NCBI GenBank assembly: GCA_030762175.1
Contig: CM060831.1
Location: forward strand, 78,436,501-78,500,500
Length of the DNA: 64,000 bases
DNA from: Metallyticus violacea
Taxonomy: Eukaryota > Arthropoda > Insecta > Mantodea > Metallyticidae
Direction of reading: 5' to 3'
This document shows, one piece after another, positions 11,406 through 23,600 of the stretch; position 1 is the stretch's first letter, and each line of letters begins with the position of its first letter. The notes below the pieces were generated by a model, which was not told the DNA's origin, did not search any database, and saw only the letters and a program-made list of their open reading frames with translations. The position numbers and the translations under genes were made by a program.

Positions 11406-13009
11406 GTTAGCTTGTGTTTAGTTTTACAATCCAAAAGACCTAATGAAGCAAACTTTCTGATTTCTGAATTTATTCATTAACCCAAATAAGGCGTTTTTCA
11501 ATTTACCTTTGTGCTTTTTCAGTGTTTGTTAGTTGTACGGATTCAATTGTCGCTAAAATTAGATTGAAGAATTTTGGAAAAATCACCCTATTACAATAAA
11601 CGACTCAGAAGTTCTTTTTCTTTTTAAAAATCTCAAATTGATCAGCCAGTTAGATTATTTAATCAAGGCACGGTTCATTTTTAATGCCACAGTGATTGTA
11701 TTAAATGGGCATATACTTCTCATCCGGCTGGTATTATGATAGACCGTTATAAGAATTGTACAAAGACGCCACTTAACAAACTTTTGAGCTATTGCATGTA
11801 AATTTAAACCCAGCCGCATATTTATGCTCCCTCTTCTCTTAGCATTATAAAGCAGATATTCAAACATCATACACGCACATTCAGATTGTATGCTTTTGTC
11901 ATCTCCGTGTTGTATTTATCAAAGCTGTCTTATTTGTCTTATCGTTACGTTGAAGGTACAAACCAGGCTGTAAATTGTGTTACATGAGATCACGATAACG
12001 TAATCTGTTGAAGTACAAAGCGGATGCCGATAATTCTATTCAACAAATAATAATCCGTTAATGGTGTGTTTGACGCCTTCCAAAAATAAATAACACTAAT
12101 TCTGTGGACTAGCACATTAACTAAGGCAACAGCATGATGTTAAAACACTACTGAAATAGATTAGGTTGGTTTGAAACTTCTTCCAAAGCGTGGAAACTAA
12201 TAGCATAAAGTTATATACGAAGCGTACTCTGAGTTTTAAGCTAAGGCAAGAAATTTGAAAAATTCTGCCACAGATTAACGAATAGTACGAAGTATTAATT
12301 AGTGATTTGAAAAATAATGTGTCACACTTCATATAAAACAAGCTTTTTAAAAAATAGCTACAAAATGTCTTAAGACAGTAAAAACACGGTTTTAGGATAC
12401 TTTATTCAAGATATCTTGAAACAAAGTGTGATTTAGAATAAAACAATTCTAATTGCATTACTATAACCCTTGTGTAGCTTTGACGTAGTCCACACATATG
12501 CTGCACTGATGGTCTTCATAGTTTATGTTCTGGATGTTCTTCTTGTGAACTGAACTACAAGAGCTTACTCGCATAGTAAAGTAAAACTAGTACCCATGAA
12601 TCCACTGTTAGGAACAAACTCGAGTTGAAGTTTTTCCATTTCTTGGTGAACATTTTTGCACTAGATCGCAAAGTTTGAATACTTCAATTGTCGTGTCCTA
12701 CACAAGAACACTGGCATCTTTCTCTAAAAGTTTCCACAGTTGACGTAGAGATCCAAGCAGCTTTGAGAAAGATCCAAGTCACCGCTCAATTCAGCCTGAG
12801 TAATTAGCAGGTAGTACGCAAGTGCTTCCTGGAAACTTGGTCCTGCTATGTTTCTCCTCTAGCTCAGGTTAGAGAATATTTCTTCTGGCGATTCTAATAC
12901 TGGCATGAATTCATCATGAGGGATAGATTTTAGTACTGAAGGTATGTTGCAATATTGTATTTATGTTTATTTTTCCTGGAAATTCAGGGCTAACAAGTTA
13001 TATGTATAT
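11406..13009. other. Mostly unassigned DNA
   Basis: No gene is confidently recognised. On the minus strand between about 12520 and 12960, interrupted stretches look coding-like (for example SIPHDEFMPVLESPEEIFSNL split by frameshifts), but no family is recognised. The rest is AT-rich without structure. Confidence 0.4.
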
Positions 13010-13010
13010 A

Positions 13011-14211
13011 AAAGGGTAGGTCCACAAGTTTTCGGCCTAACCATTTTCTAGATATGATAAAGACAACAACTGTATTTAAATTTTCACTATAGTTACCTTT
13101 AATGTATTACACTTCACACATCATTGAATTAACATTTCAATTCCCCCCCCCCTGCCAAAAACAGTCAGAAGTCTTGTCTGCAAAATGGGCATAAGCAGTA
13201 TCCATCACTTCTTCGTCACACTTAAATTTGCTTCCTTGAAGGTCTTTCTTGAGTTCTGAGGAGAGGAAATAGTCACTGGGAGCTAGATCTGGGATGTAGG
13301 GTGAATGGTCGATCTCATTGAAGCCACATTTCTTCACAGCTTCCTTTGCAACAAGAGCTGTGTGCACAGGCACGTTGTGATGAAAATGCACACCATTACT
13401 CAGCTTTCCTCGCCTTTTCTCTTTGATGGAAGCACGTAGTCTGTGCAGTAGGCCAACATAGTACTCCCCATTTACTGTGCTGTTCCTCTCCTTGAAGTCA
13501 ATGAAGAGTATTCCTTCACAGTCCCAAAATATAGTGGCCATGATCTTCTTGATTGACTCATTGATTTTTGTCCTTTAAAGGCGGTGCTTCGCCAGGTTTA
13601 CGCCACTCCGTTGATTCTCTTTTGGACAAGGCATCATAGTAGAGGACCACAGTTTCATCTCATGTAACAATGATTTGCAGAACTTCTCTCTTGTTGCCTC
13701 GGTAGAGCTCCAAAAATGTCTGACAACAAATGACTCGTTGCTGCTTTTGGACTGAGGAAAGAATTCTAGGAACCCATCTTACACTAACCTTATTCATGTT
13801 AAATGTTTATGCATGATTTGAAGGACTATTGTTTTAGAAAAGCCCAACCTTGCTGCTATTTCTGTAGCTTTGAGCCGTCGGTCTTCCATAATTTCTCCTT
13901 CTCAACCAATTCGAAAAAGGGTGGCCCAATCATTTACGGTAGAATAGAGGGGATATACACCGTCCAATCGCTGTTTAATTTCATTTGGAGTAGGCTCTTC
14001 TTTTGTGATGAACTTAATGACAGCTCGAAACTCCATTTTGAACATGTCACAATCTTCTACACATAGCCTTGTATATGCAACTATATCTGAACAACTGAAC
14101 ACAGCGTAGCGTAAGTTAAAGTTGCAATTATTTACTTAACAGATACGGCATGACACCTGATAAAGCTTTTGTGAAGGTGATTATTCTTTTCGGCGAAGCC
14201 GGAAACTTATA
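13011..14211 (-). mobile_element. mar-1 copy 2: dead mariner
   Basis: The left terminus AAAGGGTAGGTCCACAAG is a degraded form of the mar-1 inverted repeat next to TA at 13009-13010. The right terminus stops at GGAAACTTAT, so the outer 14 or so bases are lost. On the minus strand the transposase starts MFKMEFRAV near 14042. It has lost about four residues after LDGVY and then about 90 bp that held the link to the second helix-turn-helix. The first catalytic box reads T-stop-DET (TGA for the usual glycine codon). The second aspartate is replaced by histidine (HHNVPVHT, 13377-13379). The third, APSD (13272-13274), is kept 34 residues later. Confidence 0.93.
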
Positions 14212-16204
14212 ACATTAACAAATAATGTACATTTTAAAGAGTAATCCTGCAACAAGCGCAATATTACCCACTGCTAAATATATGGGTATAATGTGTAACA
14301 ATATAAATAAAATAACTAACTTTCAACTTCATAAGATAAACTTTCTTCCTTTCTGTTCCTCCGTGATATTTTAACTAGTTAGAATTTTGATGAGAGTAGA
14401 ATGGTAAATAAGAGTAACAATAATGTTGAGTAACCTTTAAGTGACTTTTACGAGAGTTTTAGCATGGCTTTAGTAAATAAAATTTAATTTTGTGTAAATT
14501 CACTATTAACATAGCTCTAAATAATGTAGCCACATTTCTTACAATAGTTCTGCGTGTAATAGAAACTGCTACAATTATAATATATGAGAACGGGAACATA
14601 ATACTGGTGCTTAATAATAAAATAAATAATAATAATAATAATAATAGTTACATTTGTTATTAATTCATTAACCAAAATGCTTTTAAGAAGTTATTATGAG
14701 ATAGAAGGATTTAGGTATCAAGCGGGCGCTGGATCTCTCGGACACACTGACTCGCCGCGTGACGTAACGGCTCCTTTCTCAGAAATAATATGTGACAAAA
14801 CCGGTTTTTTTACTATGTTTGAATTCAATATCCTGAAATTTATAAGAATGCGCTATTATGTTTAAAGGAAGGAAATTGGTGCCGACCAGTGTAACGGTTC
14901 AAAAAATGCACGCTATTTGCGCTAAATACCATTCCTTCTCTTTATTTCTCTCGTTTCTGCTTAGCACTTTTTTAACCTTAACTCCATCTTAGGTTGTACC
15001 ATTTCATGTACTAGCAGAAGCTGAAAATAATGCAATAAACATATAAGAATTAACCATATTAATTCAGACAGTATATAATTTAATTCCACGATATACATTT
15101 AAACATTCTTCTCCATAACCCCCTTCGCTAAAAGACATACATATTTCACAATGTTTATGCACAGTTTGGTGAATAGATTCGAAATGTCTACCGTAATTAT
15201 ACTACGGGATGAACGATCTTTCACGCAACCGGTCTCGCGGCGTGCAGCCGGCCGGCGAGACTGGCTGCTGTGTCGGCAGTGCGGGTGAGAAGAAATCCGC
15301 AGTAATATAGTATGTTTGTCGCGTAAGTTATTTCTAGTGTATATAACATAAACACTTTTCCATCGTGGTCTGTTTATAGGTGCGTGACAATGAAACTGGA
15401 ATGAAATCTTCCATGAGAATGTAAACAAGTGGACGCGCATGCGCAAAGCGGAATGTTTCTAGTTTTCTCTAAATGAGATGTAATTGCAGGAACCTTCACT
15501 GTTTTGACTGTCTGACTGTCTGAAACAAGCGTCTTGACCTGTGTGCGGCTGGCCCATAACAAACCGCCGAGTTGGTCTCTGTCAAAAATTACTTGTCTCG
15601 TTTCTTCCGGTGTGCGCCCAGCCATACTTATGAAGGAAACATGAACTGACTGGAAGGCATTGTTACTGTAATATTACGGTTACAGAAAAAAATATAAAAA
15701 TCAAGACAATTATTAATATAAATAATAAAAAATAATTAAGTTAAGGCAATAGAAGGCGTTCATTTTTATAAATAAGGCATTCACATTAAAATGCAGAAAA
15801 AGACACAATAAAGCAAGTTTTCCAATCGTGAGAATTTAATTTTTACAGATTCCTTTTTAGATTTAAAATAAGTATAATGCATTTTAGCAAATTTTCTGTG
15901 TCTGTTCACGACTGACACCTCAATAACTATAAAACAAGTCGCCACTATGGGCCCCTCCTAATATCTTATCAAGATACATTCACTTGCTCTCTTGTTTTGT
16001 TTAACTTAGAAAATGTATCATAGCGGAGTTTAACTGTAACGAAATGGCTAATACGACAGCTCTTCTGTGATTAAGGGTTTTTACAGACTAATTTTTCTCG
16101 CCAAAATTTCACTTTGTAACATTTTGTTAGCTTGGTACTTAAAGTATCCGCGGTATTAGTTTCATTGCTGTCTCTAGCGGTTGTCCCTGTAAGAGGTGTG
16201 CAAG
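14212..16204. other. Unassigned DNA with a CpG-rich patch
   Basis: An AAT run lies at 14622-14645. A locally CpG-rich stretch lies at about 15190-15300 and 15425-15620, against an AT-rich background. It includes the palindrome-like CGCGCATGCGCA at 15434-15445. No coding family is recognised. The open frames on the minus strand here (15099-15446 and 15374-15625) mostly reflect the higher GC content. Confidence 0.45.
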
Positions 16205-17125
16205 ATGAGACATGATTAGTTCCGCCAACTGCAAAACGAAGGTGACGCGAGACGAACAGTATGTTGCTTTGAAATTGTGCTTTCGTCTCAACAAATCTTC
16301 AAGAAGCCTATGGAAAGTTTACTCTTCCCTACGACACAGTTCGAAGATGGTTTAACGTGTTTAAAGAGGGGAGGTAATCAATCTCAAAGGAAGATGCACC
16401 CGGTGCTCCAGATTGTGCTGTACACAATGCAGTCCTGTCATTGTGAGAGAGAATTATATGAAGAATATTCTGAAAACGTCATTGGGTTCCTACACATTGG
16501 TAGCTGAAGAGTTGCATATGAGACATGTTTGTGAACGGTGGGTTCGAAGACTACTGATTCTCAAGCAAAAGGACATCCGCGTGCAGGTTTGCATGTACTT
16601 GAAGAGAGCATAAATTCTGTGTGGAGAGCATAAATTCTGTGTGGAAACCATCACCATCACCAACACCAAAGGGGTTCTTCTGCTGGGAAAATATGGCCAT
16701 ATCATATACCAGAAAGGCATATCGGCACACACAACTGTCTGTACTAAGGACATGTCCTGAAAACTCTGCAAGGCCACACGCAAAAGGCCACATTTCCGTG
16801 CAAAAAGATGGATTTTGCACTACAACAATACACGGCAGATCATCTCAAATGTTGTTGCTGAAAATCTCACAAAAATTAAACGAAATGCGTCTTTTACCCT
16901 CTCAGATTTAGTCCCATGTCCTTTTTCATTTTTCATAAATTGAACAAAACCCTCTGTGGTAGGCGTTTCTTATTATCACAACCAGTGATGAAGGCTGCGG
17001 AGCGATATTTTGAGAAACAAGTCAAAAAAACAGTTTCCAGCAGGGACAAGTGCATTGCAATCATCAACATTTTGAGAATGAGTAAAAGTATGTTGTCAAA
17101 AATTATGATACTTCTTTATTGAACA
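16205..17125 (+). pseudogene. mar-3 relic 1: heavily decayed mariner transposase
   Basis: Pieces in mariner order are readable in changing frames. They are an N-terminal QYVALKLCFRLNKS segment (about 16258-16300), SLGSYTLVAEELHMRHVCERWV (about 16478-16545), RLLILKQKDIRVQVCMYLK (about 16548-16605), a SPSPTPK block that normally precedes the second catalytic domain, WILHYNNTRQ in place of the usual LHHDNAPAH (about 16810), VVAENLTKIK, and a C-terminal MKAAERYF segment (about 16988). The second catalytic aspartate is asparagine. The first catalytic region is missing. A 21-bp tandem duplication (AGAGCATAAATTCTGTGTGG) lies at the internal deletion point near 16605-16643. Confidence 0.75.
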
Positions 17126-17130
17126 TTCCT

Positions 17131-17590
17131 ATATTTCCTTATCAGGTACCACATATTGAAACCGCCTACTATCATGTACATGTACACATTTAGAGGTAAT
17201 TTATTATTGCAATTGTGAACCATTTGGATGAAAAATGCCACTAGTAGCTCCATAGTGTAAGTAAAGTTTCATGCTTAAAATGTTCAATTAAAACTTTCAG
17301 GGTTTCAAAATAGGATATGCCAAGCTTATGACACATTTTACCTGCTGAGCGGAAGTATGAGATTACCTAGCTGTAAGTAATGTGTGCGTCAAGTGTTGCA
17401 GAACTAGAGAGTTTAATATACTGCTATTAAAGATCCCTCCCTAACTCCTTAGCAAATGTTTATAGAAACTTAAGAAGCAACGAAACCCAAAGAATCGAAG
17501 TGAATAAAGAAAAATGTACGTTTTTCGTATCAAAATGAAAAATTCCCGTACATATTACAAAAATATTGCATCATAAACAAATTGTGAGCT
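17131..17590. other. Unassigned AT-rich DNA
   Basis: This gap lies between two mariner relics and contains no recognisable feature. Confidence 0.5.
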
Positions 17591-17594
17591 TCAA

Positions 17595-17960
17595 GGTTGT
17601 AATAAAATGAAAAGCGTTTCAGTGACTGGATATGACAGGCGGGAAAATTTTCGCGAAGTATGCTTATGATCCACGATAACGCACGCCCTCACTGCCAATG
17701 CAACAGAGGACATACTGGTTTTATAGCCAGATCTCTCCCCATGCGACTATCATGTGTTTTCTGTGTTGTAAAAGGCCCTAAAGGGTAAACATTTCACTAC
17801 TGATGATGCTGTGGAAAAGCGTCCTTGGCGAAGAGTAGAGTTGTTTGAACGGTGGAAGGGATTATCTGTAGACTGTGATATGGCAATATATTGTTCAATA
17901 CATAATGTGTTTGTTTGAAACATTTGTCTATGTTTCATTTTAACAATATACACTTTGTTT
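17595..17960 (+). pseudogene. Mariner C-terminal relic (different subfamily)
   Basis: MLMIHDNARPH (about 17661-17690) is followed in a shifted frame by LSPCDYHVF and then by KGKHFTTDDAVEK-like residues (about 17775-17815). These are the second and third catalytic boxes and the tail of a mariner transposase. Both aspartates remain, but frameshifts separate them and several stops follow. The N-terminal half is absent. It lies about 500 bp after mar-3 relic 1, but its HDNARPH/SPCDYHVF signature differs, so I treat it as an independent insertion. Confidence 0.7.
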
Positions 17961-19427
17961 ACATGTTGAAAATGAATAAAATTTGACTTTAAAGGGGCGT
18001 CTTAGGCCAACTTGTATCGATAAAATTAAACATTTAATAAAACGTTACCTTTTTTGGTGATTCACGATGGCAATTGCTGGCAGTGGTGGTAAGTCTAACA
18101 GATGTCAGAAGCTTGCAGGTCTGTCCCTCACTCCACCAGACTGTCGAAAACAACAGACATTTATTTAATTCCAAATTGAAACATTTAACATGCAAAATGT
18201 TTTGAACAAAAACATTAAATGCATGCTATAAGAAAACCAAAATATAGTAACCTTCAACTTAAATGACTAAACGCTCTCTTGTATAGTTTCTTTGATATTC
18301 GTCTCCAAACAGAAGCCCTTAAATAGTTCCAAGTTGGTTTAATACATAACCAAGCTATCACCAGACATCAGATATTGCCCAAAAAGATTGTTAAAGTCCA
18401 ATTTGTTAATATTCGGATTAAAATGACAAAATCAATGTAAAGTTTCGTTATTTCACTATTTATTCACATGCTAACTCTTGTAAGCAATATTAAAGGTCAG
18501 CTTTTAGATTAACACCACCAGAAAATGCAACAGTGGGTGGAACGTTGTATTTTGGTTAAATAGACTTTCACGACAATACTGAATAACGGTTAGTTTGAAA
18601 GTCTGTTAGCCCCTTTCCCTCTCCTTATTTGTGTTGAGAAGTTTGAAATGGCAGGACGTCATCCTGTCCAGTTTAATATGCCGAAACATAAAAGTATATA
18701 TGCTGATTTGGCAACGGCTAACAGAACATCCATTCTTCACTTATGAAGGAAAAATAATATTCTGTGAGATTTGTAGCAAGCAGATATGTAACAATTGCTG
18801 AAATAAATTAAATAGTATGCCTTTATAATATTTATACACAGGACAACGAACTAGACGGATAAAAACCGCAAATATTAGGCCGAGCATTAAGAAATGTCGG
18901 TGCAATCATATAATTCTAGATTGTGGGATAGACAAAGGCTCAGGGAATGTGTAAATAAAAACTAAATGTAAAATTCAGGTAGTGCGATATCTTAATTACA
19001 CAATCTAACCTTAACGCTTCAGGCAATTATTTTCTGATTATGACCGAATGTTGGAGAAAAAAGTACGAAGGCTAAGCAACGATATTAAAAATATTTTCTG
19101 TTAGTTTTTTATTATTTTTTGTATTATCTAAATTGAATTGCATGGTTTTGTAGCAGGTCGCTTATATTAGCCAAGTATTTCAAAAATTATTTGCGACAAG
19201 GAAATTAACTTCTTAACATTTGAGGACAAGGGGAAGATCGGAAGAATTTTACTAACGAACATGATGTATATTATTTTAGTAAGATTTAAAATAAATTACG
19301 TAATATTAAGAAGTAAAACTAATTTAGATACAGTGAAAGATATGCTGCAACAAATTATTATATCGTATCCATTATAAGTTGATTAGTGCATCATACGTAT
19401 ATTTTACAATAAAGAGAGCTAATTGGT
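17961..19427. other. Unassigned AT-rich DNA
   Basis: No element or gene is recognised. A short ATG frame at 18067 is followed by a donor-like GTAAGT, but nothing supports an exon. Confidence 0.5.
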
Positions 19428-19530
19428 CCTGTATTCGCAGCTGAACCCAAGGTCCGCGGTTTCAAATTCGCACCAATCGCTGATTCATATCTGGACTAGT
19501 TTCCCTTGCATTTTCCTCCGCACTAGTTTG
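19428..19530 (+). repeat. tRNA-like head, possible decayed SINE
   Basis: GGTCCTGTATTCGCAGCTGAA, then CGCGGTTTCAAATTCGCACC, have the spacing and flavour of a tRNA-derived promoter with a B-box-like element. The body does not match SINE-A or SINE-B. The interpretation is weak. Confidence 0.3.
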
Positions 19531-19899
19531 ACCAATAATAGCAGGTACAAAATGATATTTCATAATGGGTATTAACCTATAGTATAGGAAACTTCAGCAA
19601 GTACTGCAATTTCTGCCTGTTATTTAAGTTTCTCCACACTATTCTGTAATAAATCTTAAAAGTGTAGACTTGAGTTATATTGATCTCTTAAACGCAAACT
19701 GAATTACAATATAGGAACAATTTACTGCATCATCTAAAGACTTATCTTATTTAACGTCAACAATGGGTTCGTTACCTAAAAGTGATTATGCATTGTTGTA
19801 TGCAACAGAACTTCTAAACATTTTCCATTTTTGTGATGCTACTGTCTTTATTGTTGATTTTAATGCAATAGTCAGTGATGTGTGTTTAATAACAGCTGC

Positions 19900-20640
19900 A
19901 CAAATTGGACAACAAAATTAACTGCTTGCAAAAAGAGCGTAATTGGGGCGTTAGCTTCTAGGGTCTTTAACTCGACATGTTGCATCAAAGAGAAGATTTA
20001 GCCACTCCACTGTGTCAAGATTATTGACTAAATACAAGAAAACTGGGAATTTGGAATGGATTAAAGGAGGAGACAGAAAAAGTTCTTCTACTGTTGCTAA
20101 TGACCGCGTTTTGAAGCGGATCTGTCTGAAAAACCGGCGTATAACTTCAGTGGAGTTGAAAAAACGTTGGAAGATTCTAGTGTCGCGGTTTGCAGCGGAA
20201 CCATCAGATACAGAGGCTCTTGACAGTTAAAATGGAGAAAGCGCCACTAGAATAGGCCAAAGAACATGTCCATTGGGCTGAAGAGATGTGGAGTAAAGCC
20301 ATCTTGTCAAATGAATAAAATGTAATGTCAGAGGAAACGATGAAAAATATTTATCTGTCGTCGTAGCGGCGAAACATTTCTGCCAGAATGTTTGGACTCA
20401 ACAGTGAAGTTCCCAGAAAGTGTTGGGTTGTATTTCCAGCAAAGTGGTGGGTGCGTTACATTTTGTTGAGAGAACAGATGCATACATAATGATTTTAAAA
20501 GAAAGTTTAAAGCTTTCTTGAAGAACAAGGGTTTTGCATCCCCATAGGGCTAGGGAACAGCCCAGATCTCAACCCCATTGAGAACTATTGGAAGATGATT
20601 GACAATGCTGTAGAAAATGAAATACCTGGTTGAAGCCACC
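19900..20640 (+). pseudogene. Tc1-like transposase relic
   Basis: The N-terminal paired-like region reads HSTVSRLLTKYKKTGNLEW (about 19998-20056). It is followed by RKSSSTVANDRVLKRI, then a frame-shifted HVHWAEEMWSKAILSNE (about 20262-20314), where Tc1 proteins normally have SDE. The first catalytic aspartate is therefore asparagine (20310-20312), immediately followed by a stop. Further on come GCISSKVVG and finally NSPDLNPIENYWKMI (about 20552-20596), which keeps the catalytic glutamate of the D,D35E triad. The segment that should hold the second aspartate is missing. Terminal repeats were not found. Confidence 0.85.
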
Positions 20641-23600
20641 CATAGTGGGTGGTTAAGTGAGATTTCGCCTGACCAATAAAAAATTAATACTTTCAACGTC
20701 CAGACGATGTGATGCTGTAATGAAAGTTCGGGGAGGCAACAAAGTATTGATTCAACATTTTTATGATGAGGATTTATTTTATGTGTGTAAAAGACTCTTA
20801 TTATAATTATTAAACAAGAACTCAACAAATTTTTGGAATTTTAATTACAATTTTGTGCCTATTTAGTTATAAAAGTTGACATTTTGTTCTATTTTATAGT
20901 TTACATGTACTTTTAACAGCTATAAAGATGATTAGCATAAAATTTTCACATTCTGAGATTTAAAAATAATCGGATTGAACGTAGAAATACAATTATAATA
21001 AAATATTTCTAGATGAATATAAAGGAAAAAATAGAAATATTTTGTGAGTAATGCAATAAACATTTTCAGTACTGTATAACAAAAACTGAAATAATGCTTC
21101 TCTGATAACAGAAAATACGACTTACTGCCCACATATAGCCATTACATCTGGAAGCGGAAATGTCATTGAACTGGCGTGCTCTTGGCCTACTGTGCAAAGC
21201 GCTCATCTTAAGACGCAGGGCAAAAATAATTGTAGGTGTAATGCGAATATTAGTTTTGACTTTGCATATTTCTAACTTTATAATATATCGCTTTAAACTA
21301 TACCCGGAAACTAGCGCTAAAATAAGGATAATAATCCGTTTTACCTACACTTATTTAATTTTATAGGATTATAACTTTTAGTTTTTGTGATTATTTCTTT
21401 GTTGATTTAGAGCTCTCTCTATCATGTCATCCAATTATCTGATGACCGACTTGGCAGAGGAAACTTCATCGGTTGAAAGCCATTTCTCTTGGCAAGTCGG
21501 GCTGCACTAGAGCAGAAGGCGGAGTAACACAAGAATACAAGACTAGAGCGGTAGTCAAGCTAATTAATGCTCATTCATATCACGCAAGGAGATATGTGAC
21601 TGCCTAGCTTCACTTTGGGCATATTTTTGAATCAAATTACGATTTGGAACTCGACTTCCTGGGAATTTCTCTTCAAATAATCTCCTGACAGCTCGAGCAA
21701 ACTCGGTACGGACATAAAGTAGGATAATTAGGCCTACCATTTGTCATTTAATATTCTTGGCACCCTTTACTCTAGAATCAGAAATGTCCGTTGTTTTTAC
21801 TGTTCAAATGGCGTCGGCTGTATGCCGTGAGACTCAAGGCCAACGTAGCAGTTCGATATACCTCAACCCCGGTTGGCCTAGAACGATATCTTATCAGAAG
21901 ACGCCAGATAATTGAGTTACTAAATATATACGCACAAACTCAATATATACAATTTAATTAAATTTGTAGATTTTATGACTATTCAGAAATACTAATTTAG
22001 ATTGTTATAAATCGGAATAATCGTTTATAAATTAGAATTACATTTATGGTTAATACTGTTATTTCCTGTGAGCGATTTTTTTCGATTCTGTAAATTACCA
22101 ACAGGTCAAATCATAAAACTCACATATATATATTTCGATAATCACGAAAATGTATGAACTTTTACACAGATAAAGTATGTTATCAAGTGTATTTAATCTT
22201 AAATAGTTTTTCACAAATTCAGATTATTTTTGTAAATATTTAACGTATTAATCGCTTATTTTGTTTTTCATTGTTTTTATTATTATTTCATATACTTCAT
22301 AAGGAGACAGAATAAACACTTTGGATATGAACATGAAGGTATATATACGAATTATAGCACATTTGTATTATCAACTATTATTGCTATCTTAAAACGTCAA
22401 TTTAGTGATTCTATCGGCGTTACCCCGCATTAATCCAAAATCCTCAATTTAAAACCAGCTTTTGTCACTTATAAATACGAGAAAATGATTTCGTTTCGTT
22501 TATACACAGTTACTCCTCCAGTACACTCCCTTGTGTCCATGAACTATAGATGCGCCTGAAACAAAAACGATATAACGGTACTAGGTAGATGTCTGGCTAG
22601 ACAGGGATGTTCCCTGGAATCTGATTTTTTTCTCTTTTCTTTTCTTATTATGCCTAGCAGGTGCCTTCTTGCTATGCCACGAAATGGAAAAAATTCTAGC
22701 GCTAAGCTCTGTTTCTGGCCATGTAGGAATCATCGTAGTATTAGTAAGTAAATTTTCATAATTATTTTCTCTAACTTTATTACAAGCCTACACATTAACA
22801 GCATTAGAAATATGGTTGAGAGTGCGATAAAACTTTAAAAAAGCTTAGAAACATAGTTAAATGCAAGAAAAGTATTTTAGTTTAAAAATATTTAACATGT
22901 AAGATTTACTCTTGCGGAAAGGAGTCTTTTGTTACGAATTGGGTGCTCTGCAATGTGGGCGTTGTGCATTCCTAACAGAGGGTTTGTTTCGTTTACGGCA
23001 AACAACACTGTGCAATAAAATAAGACAATGAAATTAGAACAAGTGGATGACAGTATTAATCAAGTATGACTAAAAGACAAATACCGCGGTCAATACAGAG
23101 AGAGTCAGGTTTATTTGTAAGTTGAAGATATTCAAACAGCGAATTGAAACCTGTCGTATCGTCACATATTTGGCGACTCTCGTAAAGTTAATTGCAGTTC
23201 GAGCACTAGGGGTACGGATAGTGTACTCAAACGTGTAGTGGAAAAATAGGGAAAAGTGTAACATGCTATACGTCACCCTGGTAAAGGATTAACTGCTCGG
23301 AAGATAAAGAAGCAATATGTTTTATTTATAATTGGTTGAGGTGAATGACAGTGCATTTTTTTAGGATATTTTCCCTTTCTTTTCTTTCTCCCCCGCTCCC
23401 TTTTTCATTTTGTTCCTATCAAACCGATTAAACATGTTCAGGTCACTTTAGAGAAAATTACTTCAACAATGATTTCTTGGTGCACTTTTACACAAAAGGG
23501 CATTAGTTTTTTATAGCACCATCTTAGAAAAAAAAAACTAAGAAGTATTTACTTAAAGTTGACTGTCTGAACGTTTCTTCCTTTGCATCTCTGGCAACAA

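Noticed and set aside
18067..18090. Possible first coding exon (ATGGCAATTGCTGGC then GTAAGT)
   Set aside because: Only eight codons, no promoter or downstream exon; such start-donor pairs arise often by chance.
21809..21916. 35-codon ATG frame starting MASAVCRETQG
   Set aside because: Short, isolated and without homology or splice support.
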